Numbered from the stretch's first letter, positions 1 through 8,910 are shown. The stretch is 64,000 nucleotides of DNA from Luteibacter sp. dw_328 (GCF_018449605.1 NZ_JAAVUW010000004.1:248001-312000); one strand, 5' to 3'. Notes: generated from the sequence alone by a model not told the origin. A program made the numbers and translations.

Positions 1-108
1 GGACTGCCAGCGCGTTTCGTTGATAACCAGCCCGGACAGTGTGAAGTAACGCGTAGGCGAGTTGGTGATGCCGGGGTCGCCGCTCTCATCGACGTACATG
101 AGGTACAC
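1..108 (-). CDS. DUF3800 family protein, N-terminal fragment (cut by window edge)
   Basis: Only the first 36 codons are inside the window. They read from a GTG at 106-108, preceded by a GGAAGG ribosome binding site six bases upstream; an ATG three codons later lies too far from it. The peptide contains YVDESGDPG near the start and YFTLSGLVI after it, the diagnostic opening of DUF3800 proteins, which have a predicted RNase H-like fold with an acidic active site. Biochemical function is poorly defined. Members are frequent in phages, plasmids and genomic islands, so the gene may belong to accessory DNA left of the window. The family call is strong for so short a stretch; the rest of the gene cannot be judged. 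Confidence 0.75.
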   Translation of the reverse strand, partial: MYLMYVDESGDPGITNSPTRYFTLSGLVINETRWQS

Positions 109-258
109 GTGATGCCTTCCTTGTCGCTGCGGTAAGAGCCGTGCAGCGTGACGATGGTCAGTCACTGTCGAAAGAAGGTATCTGTGCGTTGGGAGTCGCG
201 TTCGATCGGTGCTTTCTGTCAGGTATCCCTTGGGCAGCTCAGTCCTGGGCGAGGACAC

Positions 259-284
259 AAAAAAACCGCCCCGAAGGGCGGTTT
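259..284 (-). terminator. Rho-independent terminator of the APC permease gene
   Basis: A perfect 9-bp stem (AAACCGCCC at 263-271, GGGCGGTTT at 276-284) with a CGAA tetraloop. On the minus strand it is followed by a run of seven T. It begins eight bases after the stop codon of the permease gene at 293. A shorter T-rich stretch on the plus side could make it work in both directions. Confidence 0.9.
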
Positions 285-292
285 CATTTTTC

Positions 293-1963
293 TCAACGCT
301 GGCCGCTAGCCCTGGCCGCATCATCCGCACTCGGCGGAATCACCGGGTCATCGCCGTGCATCTCATCGTGGTTGAAGCGGGCGGCTTCGACCATCGGCGT
401 ACGCCAACCGGCGGAGATACCCCAGAAGTAGAAGACGACGCCGATCACGGCGACGACGGCGAGGTCGTAGCCGTACGGGATGTAGTTGTGGCCGCCGAAC
501 GTGGTGCTGCCCGCATAGGAAACCAGCGCAATGGTCGGCAGGTAGGCGATCAGCCACCACGCACCGGCCATGTGGCGCCTGAAGTCTTCCCAGCCACTCT
601 TGGCGGTGTAATAGAAGTACAGCGGCAAGGCGACGACCACCAGCAGGATGATCTCGCCCGTGAGCGGCCACTTCGCCCAGTACAGCAACTCGGTGGCGAA
701 GATGAAGGCGAGCGCGGCGAGTAAGGGCAGGCCGGGGATGCGCAGGGGGCGCTTCATTTCCGGCGCCGTGCGACGCAGGGTCATGACGCTGACCGGGCCG
801 GTGAGGTACGAAATGATCGTCGCCACCGAGATCACCGCTGCCAGCGTGCCCCAGCCGCGGAAGAAGAACAGGAAGAGGAAGCTCACCACCAGGTTCAGCC
901 ACATGGCTGGACGCGGAATGCCGAAGCGCGGATGGATGTGGCCGAAGATCTTCGGCAGCTGGCCGTTACGCTCCATGGCGTAGATCATTCGTGCGGTGGT
1001 CGCCGTGTACGTGGCGCCGGTGCCGCTGGGGCTCACGAAGGCGTCCGCATAGAGCAGGATCGCCATCCAGTTGATCATCAGCGCAGTGGCCAGCTGGGCG
1101 AACGGCGAAGCGTACTCGAGACCGGCCCAGCCTTTGCCGAGCTGGTCGGGCGGCACGGCGCCGATGAAGGCAATCTGCAGCAGCACGTAGACCACGGTGG
1201 CCAGCAGGATCGAGCCGATCACGGCGAACGGTACGTTACGCCCTGGGTTGCGCGCTTCACCGGCCAGGTTTACCGGACTCTGGAAGCCGTTGAAGCTGAA
1301 GACGATGCCGGAGATGGCGACGGCCGTAAGGATCGACGAGATGTCGATGGCGTGCGTGCCGCCATTGGCGCCGATGTGGAAGTTGCCCGGGTTGTAGCTG
1401 GTGCAGATGAGCGCGATGCCCGTGGCCGCCGGCACGACGAGCTTGAAGATGGTGATCGCCGTGTTGCTCTTGGCGAACAGCTTCACGCTCCAGAAGTTCA
1501 GGAAGAAATAGACCAGGACCAGCACCGCGGCAATGGCCAGGCCGGGCGGTGTCAGCTCGCCGTGGCCGTTGGTTACCACGTACAGGCCCTTGGTCCATTG
1601 CGCCCATTCCCACGGCCAGGAGGCCATGTACTGGACGGAGGCTTCGGCCTCGACCGGGATGACCGAGACGATGGCGATCCAGTTGGCCCAGCCAGCGATG
1701 AAGCCGACCAGCGAGCCATGCGAGTAGTGGCCGTAGCGCACCATGCCGCCGGACTCGGGGAACATCGCGCCCAGTTCCGCATAGGTGAGGGCGATGAACA
1801 GGATGATGACGGCGCCGATGATCCAGGCGTACACCGCGCCGGGGCCAGCAAGCTGGGCAGCGTGCCAGGCGCCGAAGAGCCAGCCTGAGCCGATGATCGA
1901 GCCCAGGCCGGTCAGCATCAGGGCGAAAGCGCCGACATCGCGGCGGATAGCGTGGTGGGACAT
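293..1963 (-). CDS. APC-superfamily amino acid permease (aspartate:proton symporter-like)
   Basis: A 556-residue polytopic inner-membrane protein with about twelve hydrophobic segments. The first carries GLGSIIGSGWLFG (about residues 18-30), the APC glycine-rich helix-1 motif. GEARNPGRNVP near residue 245 is the conserved loop after a central helix. Length, the SGWLFG variant and the long hydrophilic C-terminus resemble YveA-type aspartate:H+ symporters; substrate is inferred, and another acidic or neutral amino acid is possible. I chose the ATG at 1963 because GGAG lies seven bases upstream; an in-frame ATG at 2002 has no ribosome binding site and would add 13 residues. Monocistronic, ending in its own terminator. 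Confidence 0.8.
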   Translation of the reverse strand: MSHHAIRRDVGAFALMLTGLGSIIGSGWLFGAWHAAQLAGPGAVYAWIIGAVIILFIALTYAELGAMFPESGGMVRYGHYSHGSLVGFIAGWANWIAIVSVIPVEAEASVQYMASWPWEWAQWTKGLYVVTNGHGELTPPGLAIAAVLVLVYFFLNFWSVKLFAKSNTAITIFKLVVPAATGIALICTSYNPGNFHIGANGGTHAIDISSILTAVAISGIVFSFNGFQSPVNLAGEARNPGRNVPFAVIGSILLATVVYVLLQIAFIGAVPPDQLGKGWAGLEYASPFAQLATALMINWMAILLYADAFVSPSGTGATYTATTARMIYAMERNGQLPKIFGHIHPRFGIPRPAMWLNLVVSFLFLFFFRGWGTLAAVISVATIISYLTGPVSVMTLRRTAPEMKRPLRIPGLPLLAALAFIFATELLYWAKWPLTGEIILLVVVALPLYFYYTAKSGWEDFRRHMAGAWWLIAYLPTIALVSYAGSTTFGGHNYIPYGYDLAVVAVIGVVFYFWGISAGWRTPMVEAARFNHDEMHGDDPVIPPSADDAARASGQR

Positions 1964-2122
1964 GATGACTCCGGTCGGACGGGACGGGGGAACCCGGCCC
2001 ATGGCGGCACAAGGGCGGGATGATGACAGCCCCGGCTCCGCATGTCAGCCAGCGGACGCCCTCGCCAAACCGGGCTCTCGTCGATATACACTGGCCGACG
2101 CGGTAGGGATGAAGGGGTTCGG

Positions 2123-2503
2123 ATGCGTTCGAAGGTGGTCGCCAGCGGCGTGTTGTTCATTGCCATTTCGGTATGCGGCGTTGCCGCAGCCGATGAGCAA
2201 TGGAACGACAAAGGCCGGCTGATCGATTCAGAGTCCTACGACCGTACCGCCAAGGGTTTTTACTTCACTCTCTACCCTGGCGAGGACCCTGTCGAATCCG
2301 TGCGGCGGTGCGCCATTACGATGCGCGAACTGGGGCACCTGGCCTCGGTATCGTGCTTCGCCTATACCAGTAAGCAGCGCTTCGACACCCGTCGCGGCAA
2401 GCTGCGCATCTGCTACACGGCGGTCGCCAACTGGTGGGGACAGGACGAGCCGGTCCGTGTCGAGACCGTCGACCGGCTGCCCCGGATGTGCCCGACCCGG
2501 TAG
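2123..2503 (+). CDS. Small secreted protein of unknown function
   Basis: 126 residues. An N-terminal signal peptide (about residues 1-23, ending GVAAA before DEQW) is followed by a mature domain of about 100 residues with four cysteines (63, 78, 97, 123), enough for two disulfides, so a periplasmic or secreted location is likely. The start is the ATG at 2123 with GAAGGGG five bases upstream; an in-frame ATG at 2042 would bury the signal sequence. The gene converges on sdaA and stops seven bases before that gene's stop. I recognise no family. Confidence 0.7.
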   Translation: MRSKVVASGVLFIAISVCGVAAADEQWNDKGRLIDSESYDRTAKGFYFTLYPGEDPVESVRRCAITMRELGHLASVSCFAYTSKQRFDTRRGKLRICYTAVANWWGQDEPVRVETVDRLPRMCPTR

Positions 2504-2510
2504 GGCCGCC

Positions 2511-3893
2511 TCAGCACTCAATAACGTTGACGGCTAATCCCCCGCGGGAGGTTTCCTTGTACTTGTCCTTCATGTCGCGGCCGGTGTCGCGCATGGTGGC
2601 GATGACCTTGTCCAGCGATACGTGATGCTTGCCGTCGCTCTTGAGCGACATGCGGCTGGCGTTGATCGCCTTGACCGCGCCCATGGCATTGCGCTCGATG
2701 CAGGGAATCTGCACCAGACCACCGATGGGGTCGCAGGTGAGGCCCAGGTTGTGCTCCATGCCGATCTCGGCGGCATTCTCGACCTGGCGCACACTGCCAC
2801 CCAGGGCGGCGGTAAGACCGCCAGCGGCCATCGAGCAGGCCACGCCCACCTCGCCCTGGCAACCCACCTCCGCGCCGGAGATCGAGGCGTTTTCCTTGTA
2901 GAGGATGCCAATGGCCCCGGCCGTGAGGAGAAACTCAATCACGCCGTCTTCCGAGGCGTTCGGGCAGAAGTGCCGGTAATAGTGCAAAACGGCGGGGACG
3001 ATGCCCGCTGCGCCATTGGTCGGCGCGGTAACCACGCTGCCGCCGGCGGCGTTCTCTTCGTTCACCGCCAGCGCGTACAGATTCACCCAGTCGAGAATGG
3101 TGAGCGGGTCGCGCAGCGCGGCTTCCGGCTGCGAACGCAGTTCGGCGACCATCGACGGTGCACGGCGCTGGACCTTCAGTCCGCCTGGCAGGGTGCCCGG
3201 CGAGCGCAGACCGCGCGAAACGCAGTCCTGCATCGCCTTCCAGATGACCAGCAGGCCAGCGCGGGTTTCCGCTTCGGGGCGCCAGATGCTCTCGTTGCGC
3301 ATCATCAGCTGGGCAATGGTCAGGCCGTTTTCCTCGCACAGGGCGAGCATCTGGTCGCCACTGCTGAAGGGGAAGGGCTGCTCGCTGGTGTCCGCCACGA
3401 TGCGGTCTTCGGCAGCTTCGTCCGGATTGACCACGAAACCGCCGCCGACCGAGTAATAGTCGCGCGTGGCCAGTTCGTTGCCGTCGGCGTCGTAGGCCGA
3501 GAAGCGCATGCCGTTGGTGTGGAAGGGGAGCTTCTGGCGCTTGTTGAAGACCAGGTCGGCCTTTTCGTCGAAGTCGATCTCGTGACGGCCCAGGATGCGA
3601 ATGCGCTTACTGGAGCGAATGCGCTCCAGCGTGGCCGGGATCTCGTCGGGGTTGACCTTGTCCGGCCACTCGCCTTCGAAGCCGAGCAGGACGGCCTTGT
3701 CGGTGCCGTGGCCGCGGCCGGTCATCGCCAGCGAGCCGAACAGCTCGCAGCGCACGCGCGCTACGCGCTCGAGCACGCCCTTCTCGGCAAGCCAGTGTTC
3801 GGCAAAGCGTGCGCCGGCGCGCATCGGCCCCACGGTATGGGAGGAGGACGGACCGATACCGATCTTGAAGAGGTCGAAAACGCTGACTGCCAT
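2511..3893 (-). CDS. sdaA: L-serine ammonia-lyase (iron-sulfur L-serine dehydratase)
   Basis: 460 residues, the normal size of single-chain bacterial L-serine deaminases, which convert L-serine to pyruvate and ammonia in the cytoplasm. The N-terminal beta domain starts [20 protein letters not shown], the family signature. In the C-terminal alpha domain Cys345, Cys387 and Cys398 match the three conserved ligands of the [4Fe-4S] cluster; the fourth iron binds substrate. The chain ends in a cysteine (Cys460), as in the Legionella enzyme, where the terminal Cys occupies the substrate iron in the resting state. The start ATG lacks a clear Shine-Dalgarno sequence. Transcribed alone, divergent from the glutaredoxin-like gene. 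Confidence 0.95.
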   Translation of the reverse strand: MAVSVFDLFKIGIGPSSSHTVGPMRAGARFAEHWLAEKGVLERVARVRCELFGSLAMTGRGHGTDKAVLLGFEGEWPDKVNPDEIPATLERIRSSKRIRILGRHEIDFDEKADLVFNKRQKLPFHTNGMRFSAYDADGNELATRDYYSVGGGFVVNPDEAAEDRIVADTSEQPFPFSSGDQMLALCEENGLTIAQLMMRNESIWRPEAETRAGLLVIWKAMQDCVSRGLRSPGTLPGGLKVQRRAPSMVAELRSQPEAALRDPLTILDWVNLYALAVNEENAAGGSVVTAPTNGAAGIVPAVLHYYRHFCPNASEDGVIEFLLTAGAIGILYKENASISGAEVGCQGEVGVACSMAAGGLTAALGGSVRQVENAAEIGMEHNLGLTCDPIGGLVQIPCIERNAMGAVKAINASRMSLKSDGKHHVSLDKVIATMRDTGRDMKDKYKETSRGGLAVNVIEC

Positions 3894-3967
3894 GGCTTAG
3901 GGGAGTTGGCTACGGGGAGTAGCCGGCTATTCTACGCCTGCCCGCCACTGACCCCATACACCTGCGC

Positions 3968-4198
3968 ATGTCCGACTTCACCCTCTTCCAGCGAGACGAC
4001 TGTCACCTTTGCGACCTCGCGTTGGAGGTGCTGGCGCAGGCGCGTTTTCCGGAGTTCGTCTCGGTGTGGATCGATGAGGACGAGGCTCTGGAGGCGCGCT
4101 ATGGGGCGCGGGTGCCGGTGCTGCAACGAGGGGATGGCGTCGAGCTGGACTGGCCGTTCGACGCCGAGGCGGTGAAGGCCTTCGTAGCGCTTCGGTAG
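3968..4198 (+). CDS. Glutaredoxin-like small thioredoxin-fold protein
   Basis: 76 residues beginning with a beta strand and then CHLC (Cys12-Cys15), a CXXC active site placed as in glutaredoxins and DUF836 proteins. VPVL at about residues 52-55 fits the cis-proline strand of the thioredoxin fold. It is probably a cytoplasmic thiol-disulfide protein; substrate unknown. Its stop codon TAG is the TAG inside the GTAG head of a REP palindrome, so the repeat sits exactly at the gene end and may have supplied the stop. Divergent from sdaA. Confidence 0.8.
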   Translation: MSDFTLFQRDDCHLCDLALEVLAQARFPEFVSVWIDEDEALEARYGARVPVLQRGDGVELDWPFDAEAVKAFVALR

Positions 4199-4272
4199 GA
4201 GCCGATTCATCGGCGAATGGAGCGTACGGCGTCACCGCTCCGTTGGCTTTTCGCCGATGAATCGGCTCCTAC
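4195..4272. repeat. Inverted pair of GTAG-type REP palindromes (REPIN-like)
   Basis: Two copies of the 23-bp REP that starts GTAGGAGCCGATTCATCGG lie head to head (4195-4217 forward, 4250-4272 reverse), separated by 32 bp that contain a smaller GGAGCG/CGCTCC inverted repeat. Each REP has its own stem (GCCGA/TCGGC) behind the GTAG tetranucleotide. GTAG-headed REPs such as the SMAG elements of Stenotrophomonas are mobilised in trans by RAYT (TnpA-REP) transposases; none is encoded in this window. Confidence 0.9.
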
Positions 4273-4300
4273 ACGAGAGGTGGACAGGTTCCACGGGTCG

Positions 4301-5644
4301 TCATTGACGCAGGTGGCGGAGGATTTCCTCGCGCGCTTCGCGCAGGATGGAGTCGCGGTCGAGGCTGGCCACGATGTCGGCGACCGCGCGTTTGGCGCCG
4401 TGTTCGCCCCAGGACTTGCCCGTGATGAGGTAATGCTCAGCGGCGCGTCCTATCAGTACGGTCGCATACCAGCCCAAGGCACCCTGGGCAGCGGCAGTGA
4501 CGACGACGGACAGGCCGCCGCTGAGTCCCTTCAGGGCGGACGCTACCAGTTGCACGCCCCACACGGCGCCCATCAGCGCGGCAAGCTGCGTGGTGATGAC
4601 GGCGACGAGACGTCCCGATTCGGTACGCGTGAGCGGCAAGCCATAGACCCGGCCCAACTGCACGACCATTGCCGCATCCAGCCCACCCGCCAGGAGCAGG
4701 TCGGCGACCGGAACGGGATTGAGTGCCACCGCCACGGACTTGGCGATGCAGTACTGCCGGATGACGCCGGAGGCGACATCGCGCCGCGTGGCGGCAACAC
4801 GCTCGGTCACCTGGTCGGTTAGGCGTCCGGCGAACAAACCCGCATTGATGGCCGACAAGGTTTTGCCTTCGCGCTCGGCAATGGCAAGCAGGCGTGACTT
4901 CAGTGCCATGACATCGGTAGCGGCGGCTACGACGGTTTGCCGTTCATGACCTTGCACATCCGTTTCGATGACATCGCGCGGGCTGGGTCGTGCCGCAACG
5001 GCGATCACGTCTTCGCGTCGGACCAGTCCGGCACCGTGCTGGCGTAGCTGTTCGAGCAGACCCTCGCGTTCTTCATCGGAATAACGGTCGGCCTTGTTCA
5101 GTACGAGCAGCAGGGGACGCCGCGTCGACGCCAGGGTGCGCAGCGCGTCTCGCTCTTCGCGCGTGAGGTCGCCGTCGGCAACGAAGACGATCAGGTCGCT
5201 GACCTCGGCGACTTCGAAAGCGAGTTTCTCTCGCGCTTCGCCGCCGAGTTCGTTGATACCGGGCGTGTCGATGAGCACGAGGCCCGCGGCACTCGCCTCG
5301 TCCAGGCGTGCCGCATCCGCCTCGGTGGTCGTGCCGTGGAGCACGCCGACCGCAAAGGCGTCGCGACCGAGCAGGGCGTTGCCCAGCGCGGACTTGCCGG
5401 CAGAGACCCGGCCGAACACCGCTACGTGCAGTTCTTCGCGTTCCAGGCGTTCGAGCATGGTCTGGACACGTCGGAAGTCCGCGGCCATGGCCTCGCGCAC
5501 GTTGGCCGGGACGGAAGGATCGTCGAGCAACCCGCGCAGGCTCGCCGCCACGGATCCGCCTCGCGCCTCCGCTGCCATTGCGCTGGGCGCGCGGCGGCGG
5601 AGGCGGCCGGCGAGACCGCGAAAGCGTTCGCGGAAGCCCGCCAC
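4301..5644 (-). CDS. Era/dynamin-like GTPase with C-terminal DUF697 membrane domain
   Basis: 447 residues. GTPase domain: Walker A GRVSAGKS (78-85), switch II DTPG (126-129) and specificity motif NKAD (183-186). The C-terminal half matches the DUF697/YcjF-like domain (ALNPVPVADLLLAGG followed by hydrophobic helices), which associates with the inner membrane. Precise role unknown; related GTPases are linked to envelope stress. The start is a GTG eight bases after the preceding yceI stop, without a clear ribosome binding site, suggesting translational coupling; an ATG at codon 23 is an alternative. Last gene of the cluster, and a distant paralog of the gene at 7510-8910. Confidence 0.85.
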   Translation of the reverse strand: MAGFRERFRGLAGRLRRRAPSAMAAEARGGSVAASLRGLLDDPSVPANVREAMAADFRRVQTMLERLEREELHVAVFGRVSAGKSALGNALLGRDAFAVGVLHGTTTEADAARLDEASAAGLVLIDTPGINELGGEAREKLAFEVAEVSDLIVFVADGDLTREERDALRTLASTRRPLLLVLNKADRYSDEEREGLLEQLRQHGAGLVRREDVIAVAARPSPRDVIETDVQGHERQTVVAAATDVMALKSRLLAIAEREGKTLSAINAGLFAGRLTDQVTERVAATRRDVASGVIRQYCIAKSVAVALNPVPVADLLLAGGLDAAMVVQLGRVYGLPLTRTESGRLVAVITTQLAALMGAVWGVQLVASALKGLSGGLSVVVTAAAQGALGWYATVLIGRAAEHYLITGKSWGEHGAKRAVADIVASLDRDSILREAREEILRHLRQ

Positions 5645-5652
5645 GGTCCGGG

Positions 5653-6216
5653 TTACTTCGGCAGCAGGTTAAGCGAACCGTTGACGAGGACTTCGTCGGC
5701 GATGGTCGAGGTGTCCTTGTACTCGCCGCTGCCGACGCCGAAATCGAGACGCTTCAGCGTGCCCGTGACGGAGAGGCGCGCGCCGCCGGCATTCGGCGAG
5801 AAGGCGACCTTGAGAGCGACCGGCTTGGTCACGCCGTGCAGCGTGAGGTTACCGTTGGCGATAACGTCGCCCTTCGCGTTCTTGCTGAAGCCCGTGGTGA
5901 CGTAGTGCGCGGTGGCGAACTTCTTCGTGTCGAAGAAATCGGAACCCGGCAGCGCATTGTCGCGATCGCCGTCACCGGTCTTTGCCGTGGACATATCCAC
6001 CGTGACATCGAACTTCGAGGCAGCCAGGTTAGCGGCGTCGTAGCTGATCGTGGAGGCGGTGAACTTGCCGAACGTGCCGTCGAACTGCTGGCCCTGGAAC
6101 TTGCCGCTGAAACCGAGCGTGCTGCCCGGGCCCACGTTGTAATCGGCCGCGGAAGCGGCGAGGGGAAGAGCGAGCGCGAAGGCAAGTGCGGACAGGCGGC
6201 GGGTGGTCAGGGTCAT
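5653..6216 (-). CDS. YceI family periplasmic lipid-binding protein (copy 1)
   Basis: 187 residues with a signal peptide ending ALPLAASA-ADY (about residues 1-23) and one YceI lipocalin-like beta-barrel. Family members bind isoprenoid or quinone-like lipids in the periplasm. Recognisable motifs are YNVGPGSTLGFSGKFQG at the start of the barrel, LPGSDFFDTKKFATAHY in the middle and LTLHGVTKPVAL near 127-138. The start codon ATG at 6216 overlaps the stop of the cytochrome gene (ATGA) and has GGAG seven bases upstream. Together with the second YceI gene it brackets the cytochrome b561, implying joint function. Confidence 0.9.
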   Translation of the reverse strand: MTLTTRRLSALAFALALPLAASAADYNVGPGSTLGFSGKFQGQQFDGTFGKFTASTISYDAANLAASKFDVTVDMSTAKTGDGDRDNALPGSDFFDTKKFATAHYVTTGFSKNAKGDVIANGNLTLHGVTKPVALKVAFSPNAGGARLSVTGTLKRLDFGVGSGEYKDTSTIADEVLVNGSLNLLPK

Positions 6217-6797
6217 GGCGTGTCTCCGGAAGAGGTAGGGGGCGCCCGCTTCGCACGGCCGAACGGCAGCATGCGGCGGAGCGTGTCGTCGCGGTCGATG
6301 AAGTGATGCTTGAGCGCGCCGCCGACATGGGCGACGAGCACCAGTAACAGAAACCAGAACAGGTAGACGTGGACTGTCCCCAGCGTATCGGACAGCCCCG
6401 GGTTCTTTTCCACCAGTGCCGGAAGATTGAACTGCTTGAAATACTGCAGCGGGAAGCCGTGGGCGGAGTTGAACGCCCAGCCCGACAACGGGATCGCCGC
6501 GATCAGCAGGTAGAGGAAACCGTGCACCGTCTTCGCGGCGAGGTGCTGCCAATGCGGTGCGGGCACGTCGGCCGGCCGACGGTCGATGGCGCGCCAGAGC
6601 ACGCGCAGCAGGAACAGGGCGAGTACGGTAAGGCCGATCGACTTGTGCAGGGCGAACATGTTGATCTTTTGCAACGACGGCTTGAGGCCGTCCATCCAGA
6701 GGGCGAATGCGCCATTGCCCAGGATCAGCAGCGCCATCACCCAGTGAAAGGTCTTGGCGGCCGTGCTCCAGCGGGTGTGGTCACTGCGCAGGGGCAT
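6213..6797 (-). CDS. Cytochrome b561 (di-heme inner-membrane cytochrome b)
   Basis: 194 residues with four hydrophobic helices and the bacterial cytochrome b561 pattern: an early His (FHWVMALLILGN) and later HKSIGL, AAKTVHGFLYLL and VHVYLFWFLLLVLVAHVGGALKHH, supplying axial heme histidines. It would exchange electrons with quinol in the inner membrane. It overlaps the upstream yceI by 17 bp and the downstream yceI by 4 bp. Genomic pairing of b561 with YceI proteins is common in proteobacteria and is compatible with quinone binding by YceI. The exact electron acceptor is not visible. Confidence 0.9.
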   Translation of the reverse strand: MPLRSDHTRWSTAAKTFHWVMALLILGNGAFALWMDGLKPSLQKINMFALHKSIGLTVLALFLLRVLWRAIDRRPADVPAPHWQHLAAKTVHGFLYLLIAAIPLSGWAFNSAHGFPLQYFKQFNLPALVEKNPGLSDTLGTVHVYLFWFLLLVLVAHVGGALKHHFIDRDDTLRRMLPFGRAKRAPPTSSGDTP

Positions 6798-7407
6798 CGG
6801 TTTTTTCCTTGTCGTTGGATGAAGTGCGCTCGCCGCCGCGAATCGCTTCGATTTCGAGCCACACGGATACGTTAGTGCCGATCGAGTTGCGATTGGATGT
6901 CATGCCGTACGCCGTGCGATCGATCGATATCTGCGCGGAAAAGCCGGCCACCGTATGCAGGCCATAGATGGTCTTGCCGATGCGATTGACCCGGAACGGG
7001 ATGTCGAGTGGCAGCGTCACGCCGCGAAGCGTCAGCTTGCCGTGGACGACGCCTTCGTCGTCGTTTTTCTTTTCGACGGTATCGCTGACATAGTGCGCCG
7101 TGCGTGCGTGGGCGGTGTCCAGCAGGTCGCTTCCCTGGACGGCCTTGTCCCAGTCGGCGTCGCCCATGTCCACCGAGGTGGCGTCGATCGTGGCGTCGAC
7201 GGACGACTTCGACCAGTCGTCGCGATCGAAGAGGATCGTGCCGTCGGTGACGCGCAGACGTCCGAACGAGCGCGAGAAGCCGTTGTGCTCGACGTTGAAC
7301 ACGACCTGGCTGTGTACCGGATCGATGTGATAGCTGAGCGCTTCGGCGCGTGCGGCGACTGGCACGACAGCCAGGCCGAAGAGGAGGAGGAAACCGGCAA
7401 GACGCAT
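6781..7407 (-). CDS. YceI family periplasmic protein (copy 2)
   Basis: 208 residues with a signal peptide (MRLAGFLLLFGLAVVPVAARA, cut near residue 21) and a YceI barrel beginning LSYHIDPVHSQVVFNVEHNG, the typical start of the family. QGSDLLDTAHARTAHYVSDTV and KLTLRGVTLPLDIP are the matching internal motifs. It is clearly diverged from copy 1. First of three overlapping genes (this one, b561, YceI copy 1) and 102 bp downstream of the membrane GTPase stop. The C-terminus is longer and more charged than usual (ends EKTDAPAQ), partly because it overlaps the next gene. Confidence 0.9.
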   Translation of the reverse strand: MRLAGFLLLFGLAVVPVAARAEALSYHIDPVHSQVVFNVEHNGFSRSFGRLRVTDGTILFDRDDWSKSSVDATIDATSVDMGDADWDKAVQGSDLLDTAHARTAHYVSDTVEKKNDDEGVVHGKLTLRGVTLPLDIPFRVNRIGKTIYGLHTVAGFSAQISIDRTAYGMTSNRNSIGTNVSVWLEIEAIRGGERTSSNDKEKTDAPAQ

Positions 7408-7509
7408 GCGTAAGGGCCTGTTCCGACGGGGCCGCTAGGGGCCAATGACGAGCAGTGTGGCCGACGGCGGACGCCTTGTCAGCCCATGCGCCGGGAACGC
7501 ATCGTTCAC

Positions 7510-8910
7510 TCAGCGATCCCGTAGCGCGTCGCCGGTCAGTTCGGCGAGCCGGCGCAGGCGGGAGGTGCCTGCATCGGCAAGCAGGTCGTGCAGGCGCGCA
7601 CCGGCGTCCGCCTGGTCCAGGGCGTGGCGTTCCGCGAGGCTCGCGGCAAGCGCCCGGCCAAGGCTGTCGAAGATCAAGGCGTAGGCAAAGGCGTGCAACA
7701 CGCCCCCGCCCAGCGTGCCGAGGCCGGGAAACGCTTTCATCGCGTTGCCAGCGACGGCGAGGACCACGGTGGTTCCCGTTCGCAGGGTGAGGCGGACCTG
7801 GCGCAACAGGTCCTCGATTTCAACCTCGGTGACCCGAACGCCGTACAACCCGGCCAAGGCGCGGACGAGGCCGGCCGCCAGGGCGCCCTGGATGACCAGG
7901 TCCGTGCCCGGCGCCACGGCAGCCATCGCGCCGACGACGGCACGCCGCGCGTAGCGGTGCACGATGCGCTCGGCTTCCGCGGCGCGCCACAGGGCTTCCG
8001 TTTCGCTGGTGCGCTCGTGCAAACCTGCGAGTACCGCATTTTCGCGCTGGCCTTCGAGCGCCGCCGCGCCCGGCGCGAGCAGACGGCGAAGGGCGTCTGG
8101 CAACGAGCCGAGATCGGCATGGCGTGCACTGACGAGGAGGATCGCGTCAGGAATACCTTCGCTTCGTTCGCGCAGGCGCGCGATCAACTGTTCGCGTTCT
8201 CCGCTGGTCCATTGATCCACCTTGTTGACGACAAGCAGCAAGGGCTTGCCGAAATCACCCAGCCAGCGAAGTTCCGCCGCCTGGGTTCGGGTGAGGTCGC
8301 CTGCGCAGACGTAAAGTACCGCGTGCGCACGCAGGGCCTCCTCGCGCGCCACGCGTTCGCGATCGTTACCCTCGGCCTCGGCCGAGCCCGGCACATCCGC
8401 CACCGTCCAGTGCTCGCCCGTCGGTGCGTTGCCTTCGTAATGGGTGACCTCCCGGGTGGTTCCGCCGCGCACGTCGCTGGCCGGCGTCGACCCCGGCACC
8501 AGTGCGGCGATCAGCGTCGACTTGCCGGTGGAGATCTCGCCGAAAACGGCGAGGTAGATCGAGGAGGACAGCCGACGACGGTCGAGTTCGTCGAGTTCGC
8601 TACGAAGTTCCTCAACGTTGGCGTCCGATTCGCGGAGGACGGCGATGCGCGACTCCAGCGATGCACGATCGGGCGCAATGATCGGGGCACGCGGTTTGCG
8701 CGGACGCAGCAGCCACACGGCCGCGGCCGCGCCAAGGACGACCATCAGGGCAAGGAGGCCCCCGATCACCCAGCGTAGGCCCTCGGGCAGGCTCATGAAA
8801 CGCTGCGCCAGCGATAGCGCGCGCTCCAGCGCGGCGAAGAGCAGCCAGGCGAAGGCGGCGATGCCGATGGCCGCGATCAGGGTACGAAGTCGGCGTGACA
8901 TGCCCGGCAT
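7510..8910 (-). CDS. Membrane-anchored GTPase with DUF697 domain (paralog)
   Basis: 466 residues. Two N-terminal transmembrane helices (about 10-28 and 46-67) are followed by a charged helix and a GTPase domain with Walker A GEISTGKS (124-131), DVPG (172-175) and NKVD (229-232). The C-terminal part is DUF697-like (AVAPGTDLVIQGALAAGLVRALAGLYG). The G domain and C-terminal layout match the GTPase at 4301-5644, but this copy has its own membrane anchor. Start at 8910, or the ATG at 8901. It probably begins the cluster GTPase-YceI-b561-YceI-GTPase and is divergent from the hybrid kinase. Role unknown. Confidence 0.8.
   Translation of the reverse strand: MPGMSRRLRTLIAAIGIAAFAWLLFAALERALSLAQRFMSLPEGLRWVIGGLLALMVVLGAAAAVWLLRPRKPRAPIIAPDRASLESRIAVLRESDANVEELRSELDELDRRRLSSSIYLAVFGEISTGKSTLIAALVPGSTPASDVRGGTTREVTHYEGNAPTGEHWTVADVPGSAEAEGNDRERVAREEALRAHAVLYVCAGDLTRTQAAELRWLGDFGKPLLLVVNKVDQWTSGEREQLIARLRERSEGIPDAILLVSARHADLGSLPDALRRLLAPGAAALEGQRENAVLAGLHERTSETEALWRAAEAERIVHRYARRAVVGAMAAVAPGTDLVIQGALAAGLVRALAGLYGVRVTEVEIEDLLRQVRLTLRTGTTVVLAVAGNAMKAFPGLGTLGGGVLHAFAYALIFDSLGRALAASLAERHALDQADAGARLHDLLADAGTSRLRRLAELTGDALRDR

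Noticed and set aside
2622-4175. Plus-strand open frame of 517 codons antisense to sdaA.
   Set aside because: Shadow of a high-GC gene; the minus strand encodes a complete serine dehydratase with cluster cysteines.
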